From: Nitrospiria bacterium
GTDB lineage: Bacteria > Nitrospirota > UBA9217
Reading direction: 5' to 3'
DNA: 47,791 nt
Assembly (NCBI GenBank): GCA_919902495.1
Contig: CAKKRC010000016.1
Span: 1-47,791, forward strand
Position 1 is the stretch's first letter. Every line of letters starts with the position of its first letter. The notes under the pieces were generated by a model. It saw nothing but the letters and a program-made list of their open reading frames with translations, was not told where the DNA came from and ran no database searches. Made by a program: the position numbers and the translations under genes. Positions 25,593 to 33,537 of this stretch are shown one piece after another.

Positions 25593-27731
25593 CTATGAGT
25601 CGATCGCCTTTCGCACCCGCGCCAGGAGCTCCATCGGCGCGATCGGTTTCTGCATCAGATCGTATCCCCGATCGACCAATCCCTGCCTGCTGATAATGTC
25701 CGCGGTATACCCGCTCATGAAAAGCGCCTTGACGTCGGGGTGGACGGCCTTGATGGCGCTGAGGGCCTGCTTTCCGTTCATCTTCGGCATGATGGTATCC
25801 AGGATGATGAGCTGGATACGGTCGCGGTTCTCGGAGAAGACGCGGACGGCCTGCTCGCCGTCCAGCGCCTCGAGTACCCGGTAGCCGTATTCCTCGAGGA
25901 GCGATCTCATCAGGGCAAGCACCATTTTGTCGTCCTCGGCGATGAGGATGGTCTCCGTGCCGCGCGCCGCCGACGTGTCGCTCCGGGGCAATTGCTCCTC
26001 CGCAGCCGGTCTTTGCAGCAGCGGCAGATAGATAATGAACGTGGTGCCTTTCCCGATCTCGCTGTAGACGGAGATCGTGCCGTTGTGCTGCCGGATGATG
26101 CCGTAGGCGATGGCCAGGCCGAGACCGGTGCCGCGGCCGACCTCCTTGGTGGTAAAGAAGGGCTCGAAGATCTTGAGGCGGGTCGCTTCGTCCATGCCGG
26201 AGCCCGTATCGGAGACAGAAAGGACCGCGAACGAGCCGGCGGCCGGGACCCCGTGAATGCGCGCCTGTTCGGCGTCGAACGTCGTTTGCCCGGTCCGGAC
26301 GGTGAAGCAGCCGCCCTGCGGCATGGCGTCACGGGCGTTCGTGGCAAGGTTCATGAGCACCTGCTCAAGCTGTCCCGCGTCTGCCTGCACGATCAGATCG
26401 GCGTCGGACAGCTCCGACGCAAGCTCGACATCCTCCCCGATCAGGGGCAGCAGCAGTTTTTCGACGCGCCGGACGACCGAGTTCAGATCAACCGGCATGG
26501 GGGACAGCGCCTGTTTCCTGCCGAAGGTGAGGAGGCTCTTTGTCAGCCGGGCGGCGCGCTGTGCCGATTCGAGGATGTTCACGACGCTGGTCTTCAGGGG
26601 ATCGGCGTCGTCCATCTTCCGCTGAAGGATGCTCCCGTACCCGATGATCGCCGTCAGGATGTTGTTGAAATCGTGCGCCACTCCCCCCGCGAGCGTTCCG
26701 ATGGCCTCCATCTTCTGCGACTGGATGAGCTGGGCCTCGAGTTTCTGGCGGTCGGTGATGTCGAAGAAGGTCACGACCGCTCCCGCGACGGCGCCCTTGC
26801 TTGCGATGGGGTAGGACCAGTACTCAACCGGGAAGCGGGTGCCGTCTGCCCGCCAGAAGCTCTCGGAGTCGTCGTGGCTGCCCTGGTTTTTCCGATAGGC
26901 GTTGTTGATCCTGCAGTCCTGCTCCGGATAAGGAGAGCCGTCCGGTCTTTGGTGGTGGATCAGGCTGTGCATATTCCTGCCGATGATGTCCTCTTCCTTC
27001 CCATACCCCAGCATCTTGAGCCCCGAGGGATTGCAGAACGTGCAATTGCCGCTGGTGTCGACGCCGTAAATGCCTTCGGCCGTTGAATCGAGCAGCAGAC
27101 GGATGTGCTCCTCGCGCCGGGCCAATTCGGCCGTCCTTTCGCGGACCAGGATCTCCAGACCGTCATGGGCATGCTGCAGCGCTGCCTCGGCGCGCTGACG
27201 GAGCTCGATCTCCTGCTCCAGGGGCGCCAGCGCCATTCTTCTCTGGGACCGCCAAAGGACGATGCCGAGGACGGCGGTGAAGAGAACGGAGCCGGCGATG
27301 AGTTGGTTCCGGAGCTTGGTGACGACCATATCGGCCTTGCTGAGGTCCGCGGTGAGCGACAGGGTCATCAGGAGCCTGCCGTCCAGCGTGATCGTTTTGT
27401 CCAATTCGATGGTCCTGGCGTTGCGACCCGGGGTCCGCTGGAACTCACCGACGACGAATCCGTTCGGCGCGGTGGCACGGATCAGCAGGAACTCCTGATG
27501 CACCGATCCCCAGCGTTCGATGAATGTCCGGATGGTCACATAGTCAGACTTGAGCAGCGACTCATAGAAGGCGTCCGCCATGAGGTCGAGCTCGGCGGAC
27601 GTTTCGGCCTTTTGCAGTTCAATGAGCATTACACGCTGCTGCCAGGTGACCAGCAGGGTCCCGGTGATGAGAAAGGCGAGCAGGACGCTGGTGAGGGCGA
27701 GAATTGCGCCCGTGTACCGGAATTTCCTCAC
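25593..27731 (-). CDS. hybrid sensor histidine kinase with PAS and receiver domains
   Basis: This is a 712-residue protein with TM helices at about 9-29 and 145-161 flanking a periplasmic sensor region, a coiled coil (170-205), PAS (about 208-325), HisKA with His353 in GGVAHDFNN, and HATPase (N-box NLATNARDAM, DTGSGM, GTGLGLA). A receiver domain follows, with phospho-acceptor Asp645 in LIILDTIMPK and Lys695. The GTG start overlaps the TGA of the PhnD-like gene by four bases (27728-27731), so the binding protein and kinase are made together. It probably reports ligand-loaded binding protein to an unknown response regulator; no HTH regulator is adjacent. Confidence 0.9.
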   Translation of the reverse strand: MRKFRYTGAILALTSVLLAFLITGTLLVTWQQRVMLIELQKAETSAELDLMADAFYESLLKSDYVTIRTFIERWGSVHQEFLLIRATAPNGFVVGEFQRTPGRNARTIELDKTITLDGRLLMTLSLTADLSKADMVVTKLRNQLIAGSVLFTAVLGIVLWRSQRRMALAPLEQEIELRQRAEAALQHAHDGLEILVRERTAELARREEHIRLLLDSTAEGIYGVDTSGNCTFCNPSGLKMLGYGKEEDIIGRNMHSLIHHQRPDGSPYPEQDCRINNAYRKNQGSHDDSESFWRADGTRFPVEYWSYPIASKGAVAGAVVTFFDITDRQKLEAQLIQSQKMEAIGTLAGGVAHDFNNILTAIIGYGSILQRKMDDADPLKTSVVNILESAQRAARLTKSLLTFGRKQALSPMPVDLNSVVRRVEKLLLPLIGEDVELASELSDADLIVQADAGQLEQVLMNLATNARDAMPQGGCFTVRTGQTTFDAEQARIHGVPAAGSFAVLSVSDTGSGMDEATRLKIFEPFFTTKEVGRGTGLGLAIAYGIIRQHNGTISVYSEIGKGTTFIIYLPLLQRPAAEEQLPRSDTSAARGTETILIAEDDKMVLALMRSLLEEYGYRVLEALDGEQAVRVFSENRDRIQLIILDTIMPKMNGKQALSAIKAVHPDVKALFMSGYTADIISRQGLVDRGYDLMQKPIAPMELLARVRKAIDS

Positions 27732-28606
27732 AATTCGACCCCCGCCTGCTTCAGCTCGTTCATGATCGCGCGGAGAGCGTCGAAGTCACGTTCGTCGGAA
27801 GGCACGAGAGCGATGACGTCGCTCCGCATGCCGCTGATGATCTGCCGGCCCCCGGCGCTGTCCGAGAGCTGCAGGAAGGCCTTTCGGAGGGCATGTACGG
27901 TCTCCTTCGGCAGGTTGTCTCGGGCAATGAAAACGTGGTCGGTGATGGGCGCGCTCCGGGCCAGGGACCGCAATCCCTGGGGCTCATATTGTAAGAAAAC
28001 CTCTTCTTTCACGGCGCCGGCGTCAAAGGTGCCCGCCAGGATGCCGAGGGCGATGTTGTCGTGGTTCGCCACGTAGCTCACCTGGGAAAAGTCCTTCAGG
28101 TCGATGCCGGCCTTCTGCAGCATGTAGCGCGGGACAATATGGCTCAGGGTGGATGAGCGGTCGCCGAAAACGAACCGTTTGCCCTTGAGCTGGGCAAGAG
28201 CGGCGACGGGGCTGTCCTTCCTCACCATGATGTGGCCATGGAAGAACTTGCCTTCCTTCGTCTTGAAGGCGGCGAGAAGCGGTCGCTTGCCGTACTGGCT
28301 GGTAAGCTTCACGTAGGATGCGGGACCCATGAAGGCAATGTCCACGAGGCCGTTCGCGATCCTGTGGATGTGGGCGTCGTAGGAAGTCCCGATCTCGAGC
28401 ATCACCGGCCGCCCCAGTTCCCTGCCGAGGTACTCGGCGAGGGGGGTGTACCGTTTGACGAGCTCGGACGCGGAGAGATAAGGATGCACGCAGAGCTTGA
28501 GCGGCTCCTTCTCCTGCGATTGCGCCGGACCTGAACAGAAGGACAGCAGGACCGCAAGCGTTACTGCAATGACAAAGGGGGTATTATTCCTAGTTATCAT
28601 GGTCAC
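27728..28606 (-). CDS. PhnD-like periplasmic substrate-binding protein
   Basis: This is a 292-residue protein with signal peptide (about 1-30), then VHPYLSASELVKRYTPLAEYL and the loop VDIAFMGPASYV. The second lobe contains FGDRSSTLSH, KEEVFLQYEP and a closing helical region. This order is that of PhnD/SsuA-type binding proteins for phosphonate, phosphite or related anions. No ABC permease or ATPase follows; instead a hybrid kinase overlaps its stop (GTGA), so a sensing rather than transport role is likely. AGGAG lies eight bases before the ATG. The ligand is not established. Confidence 0.85.
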   Translation of the reverse strand: MTMITRNNTPFVIAVTLAVLLSFCSGPAQSQEKEPLKLCVHPYLSASELVKRYTPLAEYLGRELGRPVMLEIGTSYDAHIHRIANGLVDIAFMGPASYVKLTSQYGKRPLLAAFKTKEGKFFHGHIMVRKDSPVAALAQLKGKRFVFGDRSSTLSHIVPRYMLQKAGIDLKDFSQVSYVANHDNIALGILAGTFDAGAVKEEVFLQYEPQGLRSLARSAPITDHVFIARDNLPKETVHALRKAFLQLSDSAGGRQIISGMRSDVIALVPSDERDFDALRAIMNELKQAGVEL

Positions 28607-28646
28607 GCTCCTGTTCCTGGTTCGATGGAAATGAGATGTTCCGGCG

Positions 28647-29024
28647 TCAAGGCGCCTTTTTCTTTAACAGATCACCGAGACCGGAGAAGGGCTGGTGGGT
28701 TACCGGCGAACCCTTCCCGGTGTCAGGTTCCATCGTCCCTTCGAGCTGATGCTTCTGGTGCTCGTTGTCGTGGCAATACATGCAAAGCAGTTCCCAGTTG
28801 CTGCCGTCGGTCGGGTTATCGTCATGGTTGTGGTTCTTGTGATGGACGGTAAGTTCGCGAAGCTTCTTCCCATCGAACTCGCGTCCACACCCTCCGCAGA
28901 CCGGCGGGAACAGCTTCAGTGCCTGTTCGCGGTATCCCTGGTCGCGCAGTTCCCGGGTACGCCGTGCCTCGGCGATGATCCTGTCCTGTCCGTTCTCTCC
29001 CGGTCTCGATCTATCCTGCGACAT
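28647..29024 (-). CDS. yajD: YajD-type HNH nuclease family protein
   Basis: This is a 125-residue cytosolic protein. CGGCGREF and CMYCHDNEH supply two Cys pairs for a structural zinc. TVHHKNHNHDDNP and the following NWELLC give the His-Asn-His nuclease core. The layout (helical charged N-terminus, HNH in the middle, short basic tail) matches YajD proteins, whose nucleic-acid target is not well defined. GGGGAG lies three bases before the ATG. Confidence 0.85.
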   Translation of the reverse strand: MSQDRSRPGENGQDRIIAEARRTRELRDQGYREQALKLFPPVCGGCGREFDGKKLRELTVHHKNHNHDDNPTDGSNWELLCMYCHDNEHQKHQLEGTMEPDTGKGSPVTHQPFSGLGDLLKKKAP

Positions 29025-29080
29025 GTTCTCCCCGGCCTGATCCTATATAATGACGGATAACGATTGGATCATTTCTGACC

Positions 29081-29138
29081 GTAGGGGCAACCCTGTGTGG
29101 TTGCCCTGATCTGGGCGGCCACGCAGGGCCGCCCCTAC
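29081..29138. repeat. double hairpin palindrome
   Basis: 29081-29107 (starting GTAGGGGCAACC) is self-complementary and is also the inverted partner of 29112-29138 (ending GGCCGCCCCTAC). It can form one long stem or two side-by-side hairpins. It lies between the dusB end and the HNH gene start. Confidence 0.85.
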
Positions 29139-29170
29139 GAGATGATTCTGTATGTCCGCATGTGTCCGCG

Positions 29171-30175
29171 TCAGATGCTATTACCCGGTTGACGAGCAAG
29201 TTCGGTGCCGGTCCTCAAGCCCTGAAAATACTCGTTGATCTCCCGCTTCACGTTGCCCACGCCCCACATATGATTGATGCGCTCCCGGAATTCCGCGCCG
29301 CCCTGCAGACCTTTTGTGTACCACGAGAGATGTTTGCGCATTTCCAGGATGCCGATGTCCTCGCCCGCCAACCTGACCATATCGTTCAAATGCCGCAGCA
29401 TGACCGCTCGCCGCTCTTCATGCGAGGGATGCGGCGGGACGACGCCGGTCTCGAGATACTGCTTTGCCTCGCGGAATATCCAGGGATTGCCTTCGATCGC
29501 CCTCCCGATCATCACGCCGTCGCAGCCTGTCTCGTCGATCATGCGTTTCGCGTCCAGGCCCGAGCGCACGTCGCCGTTGCCGATGACCGGGATGCCGACG
29601 GAGTCCTTTACGACCTTGATCGCGCTCCAGTCCGCGGAGCCGCCGAAGCCCTGGGCCTTGGTCCTTGCATGGACGGTCACGGCCACGATGCCGGTCCTTT
29701 CCGCGGCACGGGCGAAGTCCGTAGCGATGATGTTCTGCGCGTCCCAGCCGAGCCGGATCTTGACCGTCACCGGGACCCGTGACGCCTCAACGACCGCGGC
29801 CATGATCTCCTCGGCGAGGACGATATCGCGCAGGAGCGCCGAACCCGCGCCGGACCTCAGGACCTTCGGCACCGGGCAGCCCATATTGATGTCGATGAAA
29901 TCCACTTCGCCGATGGAGACGATCTGGGCCGCCTCGGCCATGGTCTCCGGTGTGGAACCGAAGATCTGGAACACCACGGGCCGTTCGGCGGGGTCGGTGT
30001 GGAGCATGCCGAAGGTGCGCTTGTGCTCACGCACCAGGGCCTCGACGCTCAGCATTTCCGAGTAAACGAGTCCGGCGCCCATCTCCTTGCAGATCATGCG
30101 GAAGGGGAAATCGGTGATCCCGGCCATGGGCGCCAGGACCAGCGGATTCAGACGGAGGATCTCTCTGATGTCCAT
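29171..30175 (-). CDS. dusB: tRNA-dihydrouridine synthase B
   Basis: This is a 334-residue FMN enzyme that reduces uridine in the tRNA D-loop. The TIM barrel opens with LAPMAGITDFPFR. The catalytic Cys is Cys100 in INMGCPVPK, followed by GSALL. VKIRLGW, VTVHARTKAQGFGG, VIGNGDV and DGVMIGRA bind FMN and phosphate. The C-terminal helical domain ends near the stop. The ATG at 30175 is the start expected by homology. It has no Shine-Dalgarno, but a TATAAT box lies six bases upstream, so the message may be leaderless. Confidence 0.93.
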   Translation of the reverse strand: MDIREILRLNPLVLAPMAGITDFPFRMICKEMGAGLVYSEMLSVEALVREHKRTFGMLHTDPAERPVVFQIFGSTPETMAEAAQIVSIGEVDFIDINMGCPVPKVLRSGAGSALLRDIVLAEEIMAAVVEASRVPVTVKIRLGWDAQNIIATDFARAAERTGIVAVTVHARTKAQGFGGSADWSAIKVVKDSVGIPVIGNGDVRSGLDAKRMIDETGCDGVMIGRAIEGNPWIFREAKQYLETGVVPPHPSHEERRAVMLRHLNDMVRLAGEDIGILEMRKHLSWYTKGLQGGAEFRERINHMWGVGNVKREINEYFQGLRTGTELARQPGNSI

Positions 30176-30181
30176 GGGGCT

Positions 30182-30209
30182 ATTATAAGGGATTTCGGCC
30201 CGAGAACAA
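30182..30209 (-). promoter_or_regulatory. dusB promoter adjacent to the start codon
   Basis: Read leftwards, TATAAT (30187-30182) is six bases from the ATG. TTGTTC lies 16 nt further upstream as a weak -35. Transcription would begin at or very near the ATG. Confidence 0.55.
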
Positions 30210-30293
30210 ACAGAAAACAGGTCCTCGCCGTGCCCCCGCCGCTCGTGATAGTTGAGACAAAACCGGTCCACCGTTCCTTTTTGTCCCTCCCGG

Positions 30294-30302
30294 TGCTATA
30301 AT
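30294..30302 (+). promoter_or_regulatory. extended -10 promoter of the deacetylase gene
   Basis: TGCTATAAT combines a TGn extension with a perfect -10 hexamer (30297-30302), five bases before the ATG at 30308. No ribosome binding site fits between them, which indicates a leaderless transcript. Confidence 0.55.
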
Positions 30303-30307
30303 CGCCC

Positions 30308-31021
30308 ATGCGTTCCTTCTCCATTCTTATAGTCGCTTTCGCCATGACCATACCCGTACCTGTCTATGGTGAAGGCCTTGATCCGAAGATCATCGAACAC
30401 GGCCCCCGTGATTCGCAGAAGGTGGCCCTGACCTTCGACGCGTGCCCGACGGGCCGCGGTGATGAGTATGATGAACGGGTCATCGAGGTGCTCATCAGGG
30501 AAAAGGTCCCTGCCACCCTGTTCATGAGCGGCCGATGGGTCGAGAAGAACCAGGACGTGGCGAAGTCGCTCGCCGCGAACCCGCAGTTCGAGATCGCGAA
30601 CCATGCCTTCTGGCATCCCCACATGCTGGAAAAGGACGATGCGCGCATCGTGCGCGAGTTGAAGCGTACGCAGGCGATCATCAAGAAGGTGACCGGCAAG
30701 CGGCCGAAATATTTCAGGCCTCCTTTCGGAGAAGTGGATGAACGGCTGGCGACGCTTGCATCCCGGGCCGGACTGGTCACGATCCAGTATGATATCGCCT
30801 CGGGCGATCCCGACCCGGGGCTTTCGGCGAAACGGATCACCCGTGCCGTGGTGGAGGAGGCGAAAGGCGGCAGCATCGTGGTCCTGCACATGAACGAGAA
30901 CGGCGTGCGGACCGCAGAGGCGCTGCCCGGGATCATCAAGGGATTGCGGGAGAGGGGATTCGAGCTGGTGACCGTGGGGGAGATGATGAAGGGACAGGCA
31001 AAGCTGAAGTTGAGAAGATGA
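30308..31021 (+). CDS. polysaccharide deacetylase (NodB-homology) family protein
   Basis: This is a 237-residue secreted protein: signal peptide (1-21), then the NodB fold with TFDAC (catalytic base Asp44), a metal-binding NHAFWHPH, RPPFGEVD, and LHMNENGV carrying the late His. The family removes N-acetyl groups from chitin-like, peptidoglycan or exopolysaccharide chains in the periplasm; the substrate here is open. The final codons (KLKLRR) and the TGA are supplied by the octamer repeat that begins at 31006, so the C-terminus appears to have been captured from repeat DNA. Confidence 0.87.
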   Translation: MRSFSILIVAFAMTIPVPVYGEGLDPKIIEHGPRDSQKVALTFDACPTGRGDEYDERVIEVLIREKVPATLFMSGRWVEKNQDVAKSLAANPQFEIANHAFWHPHMLEKDDARIVRELKRTQAIIKKVTGKRPKYFRPPFGEVDERLATLASRAGLVTIQYDIASGDPDPGLSAKRITRAVVEEAKGGSIVVLHMNENGVRTAEALPGIIKGLRERGFELVTVGEMMKGQAKLKLRR

Positions 31022-31102
31022 GAAGTTGGGAAACACCTGAAGCTGGGAAAATAGGAAGATGAGAAGTTGCACAATTTCCCAACCTCCTACCTTCTCACCT
31101 TC
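31006..31102. repeat. GAAGNTGN octamer array with short inverted arm
   Basis: Eight units of about 8 nt run from 31006 to 31070 (GAAGTTGA, GAAGATGA, GAAGTTGG, a 9-nt GAAACACCT, GAAGCTGG, GAAAATAG, GAAGATGA, GAAGTTGC). An inverted, degenerate arm lies at 31076-31102. The first two units are coding. Confidence 0.8.
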
Positions 31103-31113
31103 GGCATTTCGTC

Positions 31114-31581
31114 CTACGCGTGCATGAACGTCGCCAGCCACATGATGTGGCTTTTCTCTTCGTTGATGACCTCGTCCATGATCTCTTTTTCCTTCACGAT
31201 CTTCCTGAGCTCCATGAAGTACAACAGGGTCTCCTTCTCGAATCCCAGGGCGAACTTCACCGCGTCCTTCACGGACTTGATGTGCTCCATCGACGGAAGG
31301 GATTTGCCCTTGCCGAGGAAGAACTCGGACTCCACGAACGCCCGCATGTAGTTCGATACCTCTTCCCATTCCACGGGCTCCGGTCCGGACTTCGCGACCA
31401 TGTCCTTCAGTTCGGAAAACGTCTTTTCGTGCATCTTTTCCTTTGAGGCAAGCTTGGTGAAGAGGTTCACCAGTTTTTCGTCCTTCGCGAACTTCCCGGC
31501 GATGGAGGTATAGAACTGGTAGCCAAGCTGCTCGGTTCGCACCGCCATCTCCATGCACTCGTTGATATTGTACTTGTTCAT
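31114..31581 (-). CDS. ferritin-like diiron protein (rubrerythrin domain)
   Basis: This is a 155-residue four-helix bundle. Diiron ligands are visible in two ExxH sets: Glu17 on helix 1, Glu48 and His51 in KEKMHEKTF, a Glu in FEKETLLYF (115-117), and Glu141/142 with His145 in EEKSHIMW. The rubredoxin tail of classical rubrerythrin is absent. Such proteins reduce peroxide or store iron in anaerobes and microaerophiles. GGGAG lies close to the ATG, and a consensus promoter sits about 55 nt upstream. Confidence 0.85.
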   Translation of the reverse strand: MNKYNINECMEMAVRTEQLGYQFYTSIAGKFAKDEKLVNLFTKLASKEKMHEKTFSELKDMVAKSGPEPVEWEEVSNYMRAFVESEFFLGKGKSLPSMEHIKSVKDAVKFALGFEKETLLYFMELRKIVKEKEIMDEVINEEKSHIMWLATFMHA

Positions 31582-31636
31582 AGGTTCTCCCTTGCGAGTT
31601 AGATTATGATCTGAGCACGCACCTGCAACGGTTAAA

Positions 31637-31665
31637 ATAATATCGTGTTAGCGGGCGGGTGTCAA
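31637..31665 (-). promoter_or_regulatory. consensus sigma70 promoter of the ferritin-like gene
   Basis: Read leftwards, TTGACA (31665-31660), exactly 17 nt, then TATTAT (31642-31637). It is the best-matching promoter pair next to any minus-strand gene here apart from those at 12541 and 40551. Confidence 0.75.
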
Positions 31666-31745
31666 CCCCGAAAACAGCGAACGATGGATGGAACAGGGTC
31701 GCCATTCATATCCCTCATCTTGCTGGGGAAAGGTTAGCCCTGAAG

Positions 31746-31836
31746 TGTCGTTGCGAGGAGCGATTTTTGCGACGCGGCAATCGAGAAGTTCGAGATATCC
31801 CTGACTACGAGTTTGCTTCGCTTCGGTCGCAAAGAC
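31746..31836. repeat. TTGCGAGGAGC-family inverted repeat, copy 1
   Basis: The left arm starts GTCGTTGCGAGGAGC (31746). The right arm ends CTTCGGTCGCAAAGAC (31821-31836). The second copy is at 47419-47500. It fills the spacer between the ferritin-like gene promoter and the end of the cyclase gene. Confidence 0.8.
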
Positions 31837-31861
31837 ATCAATGGACTTTTTCAGCGGTTGC

Positions 31862-32701
31862 CTAGAAGCCCAGCGACCGCCTGAACTTCTGCATAGGCGT
31901 TTGCCTCGGCGTGAGCGCCCAGATCAGCAGGGCCGCGAGGGCGATCATCGCCGCGATGGTCGCGATCTGGACCGTTCGTGACCGCCGGACCTCGATCTGC
32001 CACCACGAAAATCCCCGCAGAGCGAGGTCCCCGGCCTTTTCCAAAAGGCCGCGCGCATGCTCTACGGCAGGCGCCAGCGCATCGGTGGAGAGGGGCGATC
32101 CGAGCCGGTCCCGGACGCGATCGAGGCCCCGGCCGCCGAAAGGAAGACCGCCGGATGCCGCTGGCGAATTATCGCCTCGCGGCAGTTCGCTTGTTCTCGG
32201 AACGCGATACAGGCGGACCTTGTCCGCGATGCCCTTGAGCTCCGTGTAGCCGACCTCTTCGCTCGGCACTTCACTGCGCGTCATGGACAGAAATACCGAC
32301 TCGGAAAAGTATATTTCACCCGGCCCGGCCTTGCCCTCGATGCGCGAAGCGATATTGACCGCCTCACCGAAGATGTCGCTGCCCTCCATGCGAACATCGC
32401 CCGCGTTGACGGCGGCGCGGATGGAGAACCGCTCGCACGGGTCGGCCGCGGCGTCAGTCTCGGCGATGCGGTCATGAACGGCCATGGAGCACAGCAGCGC
32501 GTCGGTAGGGGAGCGGAAGGTCAGCAGATAGGCGTCACCGATGGTCTTGATCACCTGGCCGCGGTAGGCACGGACAAGGGGCCGGACGATCCCATCGAAC
32601 CGTTTCAGCATGCGAAGGGTCTCATCGCGGGTCTGGGCGGACGTGCGCGGCGTGAAGCCGGCGATGTCGACAAAGACGATGGCGAGGTTCTCGGTTCTCA
32701 T
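31862..32701 (-). CDS. class III adenylate/guanylate cyclase with C-terminal membrane anchor
   Basis: This is a 279-residue protein. The catalytic domain (about 5-170) has metal-binding Asp12 in VFVDIAGFT and Asp56 in TIGDAYL. The signature GEAVNIASRIE carries the transition-state Asn and Arg. A Pro/Gly-rich linker follows, then one TM helix (about 248-268) and a basic tail. Placing the catalytic domain before the anchor is unusual for envelope sensors and suggests regulation through the C-terminal segment. It should make cAMP or cGMP; no CRP-like gene is in the window. No ribosome binding site is evident. Confidence 0.85.
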   Translation of the reverse strand: MRTENLAIVFVDIAGFTPRTSAQTRDETLRMLKRFDGIVRPLVRAYRGQVIKTIGDAYLLTFRSPTDALLCSMAVHDRIAETDAAADPCERFSIRAAVNAGDVRMEGSDIFGEAVNIASRIEGKAGPGEIYFSESVFLSMTRSEVPSEEVGYTELKGIADKVRLYRVPRTSELPRGDNSPAASGGLPFGGRGLDRVRDRLGSPLSTDALAPAVEHARGLLEKAGDLALRGFSWWQIEVRRSRTVQIATIAAMIALAALLIWALTPRQTPMQKFRRSLGF

Positions 32702-32790
32702 GGGTGGTAGTGGGTCAATTCAGATCGATTCAAAAACCTGCTATTCGTACCATGGAGAGGAACGGCTGTCAAGGCAATTTCTGTTTGTCA

Positions 32791-32842
32791 AACGCGCGGG
32801 TGAGACGCGCGTACTTTGCGCGTCGTTCTCGACCCGCAGGTT
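32791..32842. repeat. ACGCG-rich repeat, second copy
   Basis: This GC-rich stretch has several ACGCGC/GCGCGT inverted motifs and ends CCCGCAGGTTGATT. It aligns with 23143-23193. It occupies the spacer between the cyclase start and the low-GC membrane gene. Confidence 0.55.
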
Positions 32843-32873
32843 GATTAGCTCTTCACCTTATTGGTCTGAACAA

Positions 32874-33302
32874 TTAAAAAACATTAAAGCCCTTCGCACC
32901 AAACAATGATTTGACTTCTGTTTTAGAAAAAAATATAAGTTGATACGCATAAAATAGCACTAACAGCATGCCTACGGGCTTAGCTATAATTTCCGCTATA
33001 TCTTTTGCGGGCTCCATTGAATTGAAGAATACACTAAACAGATTATAAGCTGAGGAGATTAAAATCAATGGAATAAGCCAATGTGCTCGAACTTTTAGAC
33101 CACGACATATGATGATAAAGATAGAAAATGTTAATCCCATCTCCAACATCTTACCGCGTGAAAGAGGGTCAATAACTTTGAAAATGTTAAAGACAAGGTA
33201 TAGTCCAGTAAACCACACAAGCACCAAATAGACTTTTCGGATTCCAGAAATGACTGCATCTATTTTGTCTCGGGGCAATATTTTAGCGTTTGTTATTTCC
33301 AT
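32874..33302 (-). CDS. hypothetical four-helix membrane protein
   Basis: This is a 142-residue protein with four hydrophobic helices (about 23-45, 55-67, 75-92 and 108-126) separated by short charged loops. No family is recognised. It is clearly more A/T-rich than neighbouring genes, suggesting acquisition or relaxed selection. It is read in the same direction as the flanking cyclase and methyltransferase genes but is separated from both by repeat-like or A/T-rich DNA. Confidence 0.6.
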   Translation of the reverse strand: MEITNAKILPRDKIDAVISGIRKVYLVLVWFTGLYLVFNIFKVIDPLSRGKMLEMGLTFSIFIIICRGLKVRAHWLIPLILISSAYNLFSVFFNSMEPAKDIAEIIAKPVGMLLVLFYAYQLIFFSKTEVKSLFGAKGFNVF

Positions 33303-33537
33303 TTATTTGCTCCACGATGACACCTTAGAATTGAGAAGCCATTTGCGATCAACCAGTGATTATCTAGCCGTATCCGGCTAGTAAAACACGAAATCCCGTT
33401 CTTTACCAGCCTGCAAGAGCAATACCGCGGATAAAAGGTAGAAACTAATTTACAAGACGGACTATAGCACGGGAAGGATAGACTTTCAATAGTAGGGAAA
33501 ACGGGCAGGGCTTGACCTTTTGGGTGGTTGTTAACTG
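33303..33537. other. A/T-rich spacer with one hairpin
   Basis: The 235-nt gap holds a perfect 7-bp stem with 4-nt loop (33364-33381, CTAGCCG/CGGCTAG) followed by TAAAAC. It shows no coding potential. It lies downstream of the methyltransferase gene and upstream of the membrane protein gene; the hairpin is too far from the former's stop to be an ordinary terminator. Confidence 0.5.
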
